Shown in pieces: positions 34,670-42,796 of a DNA stretch of 64,000 nucleotides. Made by a program: the position numbers and the translations under genes. The stretch's first letter is position 1. Every line of letters starts with the position of its first letter. This DNA comes from Prostheceraeus crozeri (Eukaryota > Platyhelminthes > Polycladida > Euryleptidae), in contig CAJQUW010005236.1 of the NCBI GenBank assembly GCA_907163375.1, forward strand, positions 464,922-528,921, given 5' to 3'. Under the pieces are notes generated by a model, which worked only from the letters and a program-made list of their open reading frames with translations, did not search any database and had not been told where the DNA came from.

Positions 34670-34816
34670 ATGTGTTGTGATGTATGTAAGCGCATCTTCA
34701 AGAGATGTAAGCACGCTTTTTGTCAACGCTGTTTCATACGTAATTGCATTCAACTTTGAAAATGTAACCACTGTGATATTGCTCATTTCGAGTGTCACTT
34801 ATGTCGCAATAGTTAG
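34670..34816 (+). pseudogene. mini RING-like zinc finger protein 2, interrupted by an in-frame TGA
   Basis: From ATG 34670: CCDVC, then RCKHAFCQRC and an additional Cys. TGA at 34757-34759 interrupts, and the same frame continues KCNHC...FECHLC to TAG 34814-34816. The first residues and the C-x-H-x2-C-x2-C core match protein 1 at 33304. The last C-x2-C pair needed for a complete RING lies after the TGA. The open frame also extends upstream to ATG 34514 with a hydrophobic leader, which could be the true start. Confidence 0.4.
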
Positions 34817-34867
34817 TACCTATGCAAATGTGGTAAAGATAGGTTTTAGCAAAGACTAACACGGAAA

Positions 34868-35233
34868 ATGGCGAAACGTAAAATGGCGAAACGTAAAAGT
34901 CAAAAGTCTTCAAAGTTTTCTTCAGCCATTCAAGCTCTCCGACGAATGAAAGCAAATCAGCGATACAATGCTATACGACATGCCAACGATAAATTCATTC
35001 GTGAAATTATTTCTCATGTCAGAAAGTTGAGGACGAAGAAATTAGCTCCAAAACAACGAAAGTTACTTAAGCGATATGCCACAAAATTGCGTTTCATCTC
35101 CAATCCTAAAGTCACCCTTCAAAGAAAGAGGAAAACTCTAACACAAAAGGGTGGTTTCCTTTCAGCAATACTTCCAATGATAGCTCCTGCCGTGGGCAAC
35201 CTATTGGGTAATATCTTTGGCTCTAAGCGTTAA
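34868..35233 (+). CDS. small basic Polinton virion-type protein with C-terminal hydrophobic segment
   Basis: The protein has 121 residues: a strongly basic N-terminal two thirds (MAKRKMAKRK..., KQRKLLKRY, LQRKRKTL), then TQKGG and a glycine/proline-containing hydrophobic stretch FLSAILPMIAPAVGNLLGNI. Basic segment, GG, then amphipathic or hydrophobic helix resembles adenovirus-type core and membrane-lytic precursor proteins. QKGG|F fits the general adenain cleavage pattern (x-x-G-G|x). This suggests processing by the element's protease, as inference. It lies 31 bp before the ATPase start. Confidence 0.7.
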   Translation: MAKRKMAKRKSQKSSKFSSAIQALRRMKANQRYNAIRHANDKFIREIISHVRKLRTKKLAPKQRKLLKRYATKLRFISNPKVTLQRKRKTLTQKGGFLSAILPMIAPAVGNLLGNIFGSKR

Positions 35234-35264
35234 TTATGCAAATGTTGAATCTCAAAGTATTAAA

Positions 35265-35882
35265 ATGGATTTCAGACTTCAATGTGATAAAGTTCTGACT
35301 GTATCAGGTCCATCTCATGCAGGTAAAACTGTTTTCACGCTGAATTTATTGGATAAAAGAAGGGAGTTGTTTAAGGAACCTATCAATCGAGTGATTTGGT
35401 CTTATGGTATTTATCAACCGTCACTGTTTCAGGAATTGCAAAGTCGCAACTTTATTCGACATGAAGGAATTATTGCAGTGGATAAACTTCAGTCTAATGA
35501 TGTTGTTGTATTGGATGATTTATTAAAAGAAAGTAAGAATTCAAAAGATGTTACAGATATGTTCACTCGTGCAGCACACCATAAAAGGTGTTTTATCATC
35601 TATATTACACAAAATTTGTTTCCTGATGGAAAAGAAGCTCGTACACGAAACCTGAATACACACTATTATGCTATTTTCAAGAATCCGCGAGATAAAAGTC
35701 AATTTGAAATTTTAGCGCGACAAGTTGCACCCAGAGGATCAAAAGCCTTAATTGAAATTTTTCAAGCAGCTACTGAAAAACCATACGGTTACTTATTCAT
35801 TGACTTTACGCAAGAGTGTCCGGAAGAATTTAGATTTCGAAGTGATATTTTGAAAACTCCCATGATTATCTACAAACTATGA
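35265..35882 (+). CDS. ATP: Polinton genome-packaging ATPase (FtsK/HerA, A32-like)
   Basis: The 205-residue protein has Walker A GPSHAGKT near residues 15-22 and Walker B DVVVLDDLL near residues 80-88. It also has an arginine-containing segment (FTRAAHHKRCFIIYITQNLF) whose Gln-Asn acts as sensor in this family. The size is standard for Polinton and virophage ATPases, which pump DNA into preformed capsids. I chose ATG 35265; the upstream in-frame extension begins only with TTG. Its stop overlaps the next gene's ATG by four bases (ATGA). Confidence 0.93.
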   Translation: MDFRLQCDKVLTVSGPSHAGKTVFTLNLLDKRRELFKEPINRVIWSYGIYQPSLFQELQSRNFIRHEGIIAVDKLQSNDVVVLDDLLKESKNSKDVTDMFTRAAHHKRCFIIYITQNLFPDGKEARTRNLNTHYYAIFKNPRDKSQFEILARQVAPRGSKALIEIFQAATEKPYGYLFIDFTQECPEEFRFRSDILKTPMIIYKL

Positions 35883-36577
35883 GTTCTTATTCTCGCATGA
35901 TTGTTATTCCTCAGGATGAATATGTACAATTGACTGCCATGCAGCAAGTAAAGCAACCTCTTGCAAATCAAATGTATAGAAAAGAAATAGATTATCAGCA
36001 AAATGTTCACATCAAAGATCCACATCGTGCTGTATTATTACAATCGGAAACTGTTGAGCAATTGAAAAACTTGAAGAATAAGATGCGTGACTCTGTATCG
36101 ACTGCTACACCTTTAGCATCTCGCGCACATGCCATATCTCTTTTCAACAGTATTGAACCCCATCTCAATGTAAATGATAGAGGAGAAATCATTACAGATG
36201 AAAATAAAGTGATTGATGCTTCACGTTATGAAGACTTGATTCAGTATGCGACACGTAGAAAGCGCCGTCAGGGCTATGTTCCACCTGGTTGGTCATACTT
36301 TCTTAAACTATTGAAAAAGCATAATGTGCCAAAATTTGCTTTGAATAATGAGACATTGAAAGAACTTGATTCAACAGTGGCTACTGCTCCAATGCTTCAG
36401 ACGATGAAAATGCCAACAAATTGGTTTAAGACGTCACCTGCTACATCCCCTCCCACACTCACTAAGCAAACAAGAGGAAGAACTCGACGTAGATCTACAT
36501 CACCACTAAAACTAAAACTAGTAAAAGGAAAACGTAAAACAGCTCCTCCCAGGAAATACATGTTCTCAGACTATTAA
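35879..36577 (+). CDS. conserved Polinton protein of unknown function, basic C-terminus
   Basis: The 232-residue protein is translationally coupled to the ATPase (ATGA overlap). It has an MIVIPQDEY N-terminus, a helical middle (VEQLKNLKNKMRDSVS), then YEDLIQYATRRKRRQGYVPP, GWSYFLKLLKKHNVP and a lysine/arginine-rich tail (GRTRRRSTSPLKLKL, KGKRKTAPPRK). Proteins of this pattern accompany the ATPase in many Polintons, but I know no demonstrated role. The basic tail suggests DNA contact, possibly in packaging. Confidence 0.7.
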   Translation: MSSYSRMIVIPQDEYVQLTAMQQVKQPLANQMYRKEIDYQQNVHIKDPHRAVLLQSETVEQLKNLKNKMRDSVSTATPLASRAHAISLFNSIEPHLNVNDRGEIITDENKVIDASRYEDLIQYATRRKRRQGYVPPGWSYFLKLLKKHNVPKFALNNETLKELDSTVATAPMLQTMKMPTNWFKTSPATSPPTLTKQTRGRTRRRSTSPLKLKLVKGKRKTAPPRKYMFSDY

Positions 36578-36578
36578 T

Positions 36579-36794
36579 ATGAAGCAGATGTGTTGCTTGC
36601 CATGTAATGAGCCGCCAGAGGTGAATGTCGTTGTCACTTGCACTTGCTGCGCCAGCTCTCACAATGAAACCCCTAAGCAATGTGAACACGATCGCAAAAC
36701 CGCTAAAGCTAAATGCTGCAGTTGTTGTAAATGTAGAAAGGAAAGAAAACAAAAAGATGAGAAGGAGAAAAAAGAGTCAGTCGTCATCGACTGA
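36579..36794 (+). CDS. small cysteine-rich protein overlapping the integrase start
   Basis: ATG 36579 follows the previous stop by one base. The 71 residues include MCCLPCNEPPEV, TCTCCASSH and KAKCCSCCKCRKER with a lysine/glutamate tail, twelve cysteines in all. Spacing suggests metal binding. It overlaps the integrase N-terminal frame. Starting the integrase at its internal ATG 36757 leaves an overlap of only 38 bp, which I prefer. Confidence 0.5.
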   Translation: MKQMCCLPCNEPPEVNVVVTCTCCASSHNETPKQCEHDRKTAKAKCCSCCKCRKERKQKDEKEKKESVVID

Positions 36795-37845
36795 ACGTTT
36801 GAAGTCAATCTATTATGATGTAAAACATCCGGCAGGATTTGCATCTATCAAGAAATTATCAAAAGCGAGTGGGCTTCCACAATCACAAGTGAAACGATGG
36901 TTAAAGGGTCAGGCTACCTATACACTCCACAAACAAGCGAAAAAGAAGTACCGCACCCGCCATTATATTGTTCATGACATCGATGAACAGTGGCAAGCAG
37001 ATTTGTGTGATGTTGCCTCCATTTCAAAACATAACTCGGGCAATAATTTTATTTTAACCGTCATTGATATTTTCTCGCGTTATGCGTGGGCTCAACCTTT
37101 AAAAACTAAAGAAGGGAAAGGAGTAGCAAAAGCATTCCAAACAATTTTTCGAGAAGGCCGCATTCCAAAAAGAATTCAGAATGATCAAGGAAAAGAGTTT
37201 GAAAATCAGCATGTGAGGAGATTATTTGAGAGGCATGACATTGAGTTGTTTAGTGTAAAGAGTGCTTATAAAGCTGCACTCGTTGAACGTTTTAATCGCA
37301 CATTAAAAAATCGCTTGTGGCGACATTTTACTGCCAACTTGACACAAAATTGGACAAAGGTTCTACAAGATACACTCCATGCCTACAATCACTCTATCCA
37401 TCGTTCTATTGGACTCAGACCAGTAGATGTAAATGCTGACAATGTAGATAAAGTGCGCGAATCATTCCAACGTAAACGCAATCATGTGAAAAGTGATGTG
37501 AAAATTGGTGATAAAGTTCGTATCTCAAAAGTGAAGAGTGTTTTTGCTAAAGGGTACCTTCCGAGTTGGACAGAGGAGGTATTTACAGTATCAAGGATTA
37601 ATCAAAAAGACTCTCCCACCACCTACAAGTTGAAAGATCACGATAATGAAGAAATTGAGGGTAGCTTTTACCGCGATGAGATTGAGGTAGTCACTGAAAG
37701 TGAAACATATATGGTAGAGAAAATCATTCGATGTAAAAAACGGCAAGGTGAAGAATCGTGTCTTGTTAAATGGACTGGTTATCCTTCAAGTATGAACTCT
37801 TGGATGCGTCGTGCCGACATCTTTCATCTAAGTGATCGACAGTGA
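36757..37845 (+). CDS. INT: Polinton integrase (retroviral type) with C-terminal chromodomain
   Basis: The open frame begins at 36625, but I prefer ATG 36757 (MRRRKK), giving 362 residues. An N-terminal helix-turn-helix (SIKKLSKASGLPQSQVKRWL) leads into the catalytic core: first Asp in WQADLCDV (about residue 82), second in IQNDQGKEF (143), Glu in ALVERFNRTLKNRLW (177). There is a gap of 33 residues between the last two. The C-terminus has an SH3-like barrel (KIGDKVRISKV) and a chromodomain (YMVEKIIRCK, CLVKWTGYPSSMNSW, residues about 317-356). The chromodomain probably guides insertion by binding chromatin marks. It inserts the element and makes the 6-bp duplication. The frame is intact. Confidence 0.95.
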   Translation: MRRRKKSQSSSTERLKSIYYDVKHPAGFASIKKLSKASGLPQSQVKRWLKGQATYTLHKQAKKKYRTRHYIVHDIDEQWQADLCDVASISKHNSGNNFILTVIDIFSRYAWAQPLKTKEGKGVAKAFQTIFREGRIPKRIQNDQGKEFENQHVRRLFERHDIELFSVKSAYKAALVERFNRTLKNRLWRHFTANLTQNWTKVLQDTLHAYNHSIHRSIGLRPVDVNADNVDKVRESFQRKRNHVKSDVKIGDKVRISKVKSVFAKGYLPSWTEEVFTVSRINQKDSPTTYKLKDHDNEEIEGSFYRDEIEVVTESETYMVEKIIRCKKRQGEESCLVKWTGYPSSMNSWMRRADIFHLSDRQ

Positions 37846-37886
37846 TTCATGCAAAGTTGTAACTAACAATGTTTAGGGTTTGAGCT

Positions 37887-38342
37887 ATGAATCCAACTGC
37901 CTCATTTTATTCACGACCCTCCTATGTAAGTGGTGGAGGACAAATTTACATCGGCGCTCGCCGCCAACGTGGAGGTAGCATACTTCGTGCACTGAAATCT
38001 GTTGTAGCACCTCTCATATCCAATGTCGGTAGATCTTTAAAACGAAATGTTTTAAGTAATACCGTTGGCTTTGCTGGTGATGTTGCTAGTGATCTTTCCA
38101 GAGGTAGAAGTTTTAAGAGCAGTTTGTTGAATCGTGGGAAGGAACGCGGTTTGAAAACATTGAAGCAGACCATTGCTGGTGTTACTCAAGGAAAGAATTC
38201 ACATAAACGAATGAAAAAAGGAAGGAGGAAACATCGCGGAGCTGGTAAGGTGCGATCTTCAGTCAAAGGGCATTCACGCAAACGTCGCAGAGGCTCTAAT
38301 CATTCATCAGGCGCTAAACGACGACGCTGCCATAACTTCTAA
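37887..38342 (+). CDS. basic Polinton virion-type protein (pVI/core-like)
   Basis: The 151-residue protein has a short glycine/tyrosine N-terminus (YVSGGGQIYIGARRQ), then RQRGG followed by an amphipathic segment SILRALKSVVAPLISNVGRS. Next come a helical AGDVASDLSRGRSFKSSLL region and an arginine/lysine-rich tail ending RRCHNF. RGG|S resembles an adenain-type processing site, and the amphipathic helix after it resembles membrane-active capsid-interior proteins. It sits three bases before the capsid gene, the usual place for such proteins in Polintons. Role inferred. Confidence 0.7.
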   Translation: MNPTASFYSRPSYVSGGGQIYIGARRQRGGSILRALKSVVAPLISNVGRSLKRNVLSNTVGFAGDVASDLSRGRSFKSSLLNRGKERGLKTLKQTIAGVTQGKNSHKRMKKGRRKHRGAGKVRSSVKGHSRKRRRGSNHSSGAKRRRCHNF

Positions 38343-38344
38343 TT

Positions 38345-39620
38345 ATGGAGTGTAAATCTTCCGGGTTTTGTTTGTTTGATCAACAAGCCATACAGACAGA
38401 TATTCTTAGTTCAAGTATTGTAGATTATCATCCTCGAACAGCTGAGAATGCTGGCCCCATTGAATTTGTTATTCCTGGTGGTAGTGATGACTACATAGAT
38501 TTGAGTTATGCGATGCTTGATTTGAGGTTTAGAATTCAGCAAGCAGATGGAACTGCTATTGACGATGCACATAAAGTAGGACTGAACAGTTTACCATTGA
38601 CTACATTACTTCGCGATGTTTCTTTAACGATTGGAGAGCAGCAGGTGGAAGGTGGTCAAAGCGATTATCCCTATAAATCATATTTCAATCATGTATCACA
38701 GTTTCATCCAGCAGCACAAAAGTCATATGGAAGCCATGGGATGGTACAGAGATGAAGCAGGAAAATTTGATGTTGAAACAAACAGTGGCTTTGTAAAGCG
38801 ATCTGCTATGATTAAAGATAGTAGAGTATGTCAGCTATATGGTCCGCTGAATTTAGACTTCTTTAGACAGTCAAAGTTTTTACTGTGTAATACCAGCATG
38901 CGACTCAAGCTGACATTGAATAAGCCTGAATTTGCGCTGAATGCATTTGCTAAAGTTGACAATTTTAGAATTCATGTGGAAGATATTGCACTTTACATTC
39001 GTCGAGTAGTACAGAATCCAAGTGTCATTAGAGGGCATGCTGAAGGTCTTAACCGCCAAAATGCCATTTACCCCGTTCAGCATACAAAGCTTCTCACCTT
39101 TACAATTCCGAAAGATCAAAAGAGTTTCATGAAAGATGGCCTCTTTCCATCGGAAGCACCGAAGCTCCTCATGGTGGCAATGGTTGAAAATGATGCATTT
39201 AATGGTAATATAAAGAAGAATCCTTTCAATTTTAAACACAATCAGTTAAGTGAAATTGCTTTACGTGTAAATGGTGTGAGTCATCCTGGTCCACCCTACA
39301 AACCAGATTTTGCTGCGGATCAATTTATGCGCAGTTATGTTGATTTTATGGATGTCTTTAGCTTTTACAATACGGATGACAGCAACGGACTGACTATGAA
39401 AGAGTTTAAGAGTGGATATACTATTTATGCATTTGATTTGACTGCTGACAGCGATATTAGTGCACCCTATCGTCAAGCGAACGTGCCTCATAATATTCGT
39501 TTGGATTTGACGTTCAAAAGAACACTACCTGAGACGATCAATGTATTAATTTATGCAGTCTTCGATTCAATTATTGAAATTACAAAGTATCGTGACGTGA
39601 TTCTTCAGTATAATCGTTAA
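38345..39620 (+). pseudogene. MCP: Polinton major capsid protein (double jelly-roll), one frameshift
   Basis: The first part (38345 to about 38720) has DYHPRTAENAGPIEFVIPGG and DDYIDLSYAMLDLRFRI, the hallmark start of Polinton capsid proteins, and LTTLLRDVSLTIG. The second part continues one frame over with EAMGWYRDEAGKFD, NLDFFRQSKFLLCN, LIYAVFDSIIEITKYRDVIL and TAA 39618-39620. The switch lies at or near the A run 38718-38721 and is consistent with one extra base. Without it the protein would be about 425 residues, normal for the family. Either a real lesion, a consensus error or, less likely, frameshifting. The capsid forms hexon-like trimers. Confidence 0.9.
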
Positions 39621-40081
39621 TGCGTTGGTTGACTGCTGACGATATTAAGACTAAAGTGCAGCGTAATGCAGACGAAGCGACGTTGAAAGCTTTCGATAAT
39701 GTCTATTAACTCGATACCTTACCACCTGCAGTAAATCACTATCCCATCTTTATTGTGCTAAACACTCATTCGCAGAATTTAGGTGGTGAGCATTGGAAAG
39801 CGATCTTTATTGGAGAAGACCGACGTGGTGAACTATTTGACTCTCTTGCTCAACCTCCAAATATACCAACACAGCAGTGGTTGAGAAAACATACGCGTCA
39901 ATATCAGCGAAATGAACGCACACTACAACATCCACTTTCATCAACGTGTGGTGCTTTTGTACTGTACTTCATCTTAAAACGTTTACATGTATCTCGATTT
40001 GTATCTGTTATTCAAAACTTTTCATGTAATCCATCCTCTAATGAAAAAATGATTTGTAAGTTCTATCATGATTTGAAATAA
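39620..40081 (+). pseudogene. PRO: Polinton cysteine protease (adenain/Ulp1-like), one in-frame stop
   Basis: ATG 39620 overlaps the capsid stop. After 29 codons TAA 39707-39709 interrupts. The same frame then stays open to TAA 40079-40081. The catalytic His is in GGEHWKAIF, the acidic residue in GELFDSLA and the Cys in HPLSSTCGAFVLYF, with the family spacing. The N-terminal W-L-T-x-x-D-I start is also typical. The length of about 153 codons suits Polinton proteases, which mature capsid proteins. Downstream of the stop no ATG precedes the catalytic His. Confidence 0.88.
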
Positions 40082-40108
40082 AAACATGATGTTGGAAAAA
40101 ATTGTTTT

Positions 40109-40975
40109 TTATTTTACAATCCACTGGGTGCGTACATACTCGATGAGATAGTCTAGGATCACATTTGCTTGTACGTGAGATTTTAGTCCAGTAATGATCA
40201 CTTTACTATTATGAAAGATTGCCACATGCACAGGTAACCAACAACTAATGAGAGCTGCAGGAAAAAGTTCGGGTTCATAACACAAATTGTAACTGCTGGT
40301 ACGAATCTTCAAAAATGATACACTTTCACTCAATTGAGTAGAGATCACCATATTGTCCACAGTCAGATTCGACATCACACACCTCTCCCTCTTCCATATC
40401 CGACGTAGTAGTCTCTGTAGCTCTAAGCGCATTGACTGCGCCGATGAATGAGAAAGGGCGCCGAGAATCCGTACAGTCCCATTTGGGAAGAGTTGAAGAT
40501 TCCGTAAATTGTTCATCTTCACCACTAACATTTGAGGACGGCCGGGGTAATACTTGCTGTTTGGAAGGTGTTGGTGTAATGTTGTGAGATCGATTTTGGT
40601 GTAGAGTCTGAAGCGGCGGAGAATGTTGACGATGGTGTAGCGATGGCGCTTCATGATGAAAGAATGAGTAAATTGAGCGATGTACCTTCCTTTTATACTT
40701 TTCCCAACTACCTTGATGAAATGTGAAGTTAGTATGAAGTTGGGAATGATAGAGTTGAATTCGCCGTTGTTGACGCGCAGCCAGATGCGATTTCCAATAC
40801 GTGAATGTCTTTTCATATAGACGTATTTCAAATCCTTCATGATATGATGTAGAGATTGAAAATGACGATAAGATAAAGCAAACTCTCTTCTCACATTTCC
40901 AGTTGAATCTTTGAAATAGACGTTTCGATCATGATCCGTTTCAATACGTTGTAGGGAATCTAATTTCCAACTCAT
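40109..40975 (-). CDS. TATA-binding-protein-like protein with N-terminal PC4-like domain
   Basis: The 288-residue intact frame starts at ATG 40975. Residues 1-108 match the neighbour 40998-41354 (W-x-LxSLQxI, D-x-x-x-NVxFK, IMxDL, then a helix ending SIM or SFIM). The LS-x-x-x-F-x-x-L helix recalls coactivator PC4. Residues 112-190 form a first TBP-like repeat (TIVNILRRFRLYTKIDLTTL, YYPGRP, QLFPNGTVRILGALS) and 204-285 a second (VDNMVISTQLSESVSFLKI, YEPELFPAALI, VAIFHNSKVIITGLKSHVQA). YEPELFP, F-x-S/N-x-K-V-x-x-TG and the two-fold repeat are signatures of TBP. The first repeat is more diverged. It converges on the protease gene with overlapping AATAAA signals. A role in transcribing the element is inferred. 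Confidence 0.85.
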   Translation of the reverse strand: MSWKLDSLQRIETDHDRNVYFKDSTGNVRREFALSYRHFQSLHHIMKDLKYVYMKRHSRIGNRIWLRVNNGEFNSIIPNFILTSHFIKVVGKSIKGRYIAQFTHSFIMKRHRYTIVNILRRFRLYTKIDLTTLHQHLPNSKYYPGRPQMLVVKMNNLRNLQLFPNGTVRILGALSHSSAQSMRLELQRLLRRIWKRERCVMSNLTVDNMVISTQLSESVSFLKIRTSSYNLCYEPELFPAALISCWLPVHVAIFHNSKVIITGLKSHVQANVILDYLIEYVRTQWIVK

Positions 40976-40997
40976 GGTGTGTGGTAGTCATGTCTGA

Positions 40998-41354
40998 TTA
41001 AGATTTGCATAGTAGGGCGATGAACTCACGACGAATAAATGTCATGATGGAGCGATGTATGTATCTTCTATACTTCTCCCAATTGTATTTGCGAAATGAG
41101 AAACAGTTTGCGGAATGAGAATGGCAGATTTGAATTTCATTGTTGCGACGTTGAAGCCAAACTTGATCACCCAAGGAGATGAATCTTAATGTTTCAAAAT
41201 ATTCCAAATCCCTCATGATATCATTGAGGTTGACAAATTGTCGCCATGTTAATGTAATACCTCTTGATGTATGACCATGAGAATTTTTGAAATGTACGTT
41301 TCCATCACGATCAACTCTGATATATTGTAGAGAGTGCAAAATCCAAGTCTTCAT
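40998..41354 (-). CDS. PC4-like protein, paralogue of the TBP fusion's N-terminal domain
   Basis: The 118-residue protein starts at ATG 41354 (MKTWILHSL). Units: ILHSLQYIRVDRDGNVHFK, RGITLTWRQFVNLNDIMRDL, then GDQVWLQRRNNEIQICHS, FSFRKYNWEKYRRYIHRSIM. Each half reads as three strands and a helix, like a PC4 fold used twice. RGITLTWRQFxxLxxIMxDL resembles the KGISL-x-x-x-QW-x-x-L segment of PC4. It aligns along its full length with residues 1-112 of the TBP fusion, stopping where the TBP part begins. Only 22 bp separate the genes. The PC4 assignment is tentative; the paralogy is clear. Confidence 0.65.
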   Translation of the reverse strand: MKTWILHSLQYIRVDRDGNVHFKNSHGHTSRGITLTWRQFVNLNDIMRDLEYFETLRFISLGDQVWLQRRNNEIQICHSHSANCFSFRKYNWEKYRRYIHRSIMTFIRREFIALLCKS

Positions 41355-41389
41355 GATGTTATGCAAAGTCGCAGATCAGCAATATAAAA

Positions 41390-42787
41390 ATGTCGTTTTA
41401 TCATATTTTGCTTAGCAATGCGGCTACAAAGAGATTTGCTAGTAATCGAGCCGCACTCTTTTCTACTCCCATTGATCATACACAACAGCTAAATGGAAAG
41501 TGGGAAGTGGGTGTCACTCAACTTGTTTATAGCAACTGTGTCTATACTTTTGATCATGAGGTGATGACTATTAATATGAGACGCACAGCTGCTTACCAAT
41601 GTGAAAAGGGGTGCCGAGTATACATTCCACAGTGGGCAAAGAAAGATCTCTTATCATGTAAAAAGTTTATATATGATTTCTTGAATAAAGCGTGTTAACA
41701 TATTGCCCAATTTACTCCGCACAATGATGATCATAATTATGTACATCATGTAGTTGAGAAAGATTGGATTGTTGGTTTAAGTCCAAGTTTAAGAAATGAT
41801 TTAGGTTACCTCGCTAGCGCCTTAACAAGCTATGATAATTTTAATGTTAATTACCACATAAGTGGTCATAAACAGTTAATATATCGAGAGGAAGCTTATT
41901 ATGTAGATCTTATTCCAAGAAATGAGAAGACGTTGGTGAAGAAGATTGTGATTAAGCCAAGAAAGACAAACATGACTCCTGAAACATTATTGAAGAAATT
42001 TAATTATCTCCTTCGAGTTGATGGTAAACAAGTGGCAACATTGACTTATATCAAATCATCTAATCATATTGCAATAAGTAAATTAAATGATGATGATCTA
42101 GTATTAGTTTGTTCAAAAGATTTTCATCAGTTCTTACGACATCGTTCTGCAGCTGTTCATGGAAAATCTGATATGCAACATTTACCATGTGAAAGGTCAA
42201 ATCAATTTGATACAGAATGGACCGTATCTTTATACAGAAAGTGTGTAGAGCCTTTCGGTGGTATCTTACATGAAACAAGAGTGTTGATGCCTCGCATTAT
42301 TACTTCGGTTAAATTGGTTGCAGATTATTTAAATGAAGTGATTAATGAGCAACATATTTCATTTTCTGAAAAAGAAGGTGTTTTGTCTCTCACTATAAGT
42401 GGAAAAGGTATTGAACTAATTATGGATAAAACTCTAATGGACATTTTGGGTTTTGACCAAAATATCTTTAAAAGTGGTACTGTAACCAAAGCTAGCGCAG
42501 ACATGTCGCTATCGCGTCGTATTAACTATTTTCAGATATATTCCAATATTGGTGAAGATGTACGTGTGGGAGATGTTGAAGCTCCATTGCTAGCAATGAT
42601 ACCATACCAGCCAAAAAGCTGCAGTATTTTATCTGAGCATACTTTCAAGAAAGTGCATTATACAAAGCTGAAATCAAACTACATCCCACAAATTGATATT
42701 GCCATTTATGACGATGCTGGTGCGTTGATTCCTTTTCATAAAGATGCTGTGACAAGTATCACACTCCATTGCCGAATGAAGAGTTAA
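41390..42787 (+). pseudogene. Polinton structural-type protein A, one in-frame stop
   Basis: ATG 41390 opens a frame that is readable to TAA 42785-42787 (about 465 codons) except for a single TAA at 41696-41698. N-terminus: FYHILLSNAATKRF, LNGKWEVGVTQLVYSN. C-terminus: YSNIGEDVRVGDVEAPLLAM, YIPQIDIAIYDDAGALIPF, SITLHCRM. The same plan is found in the next gene, so the two are tandem paralogues. Proteins with this LPSN...G-x-WEVG start and YSNI...VGD...LL end recur in Polintons between capsid and polymerase. They may be virion surface or fibre components, but that is inference. Confidence 0.75.
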
Positions 42788-42796
42788 TGCAAAAGT

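Noticed and set aside
36625-36756. N-terminal extension of the integrase
   Set aside because: Low-complexity Leu/Ala/Val start overlaps the better cysteine-rich frame; the internal ATG at 36757 fits the family start.
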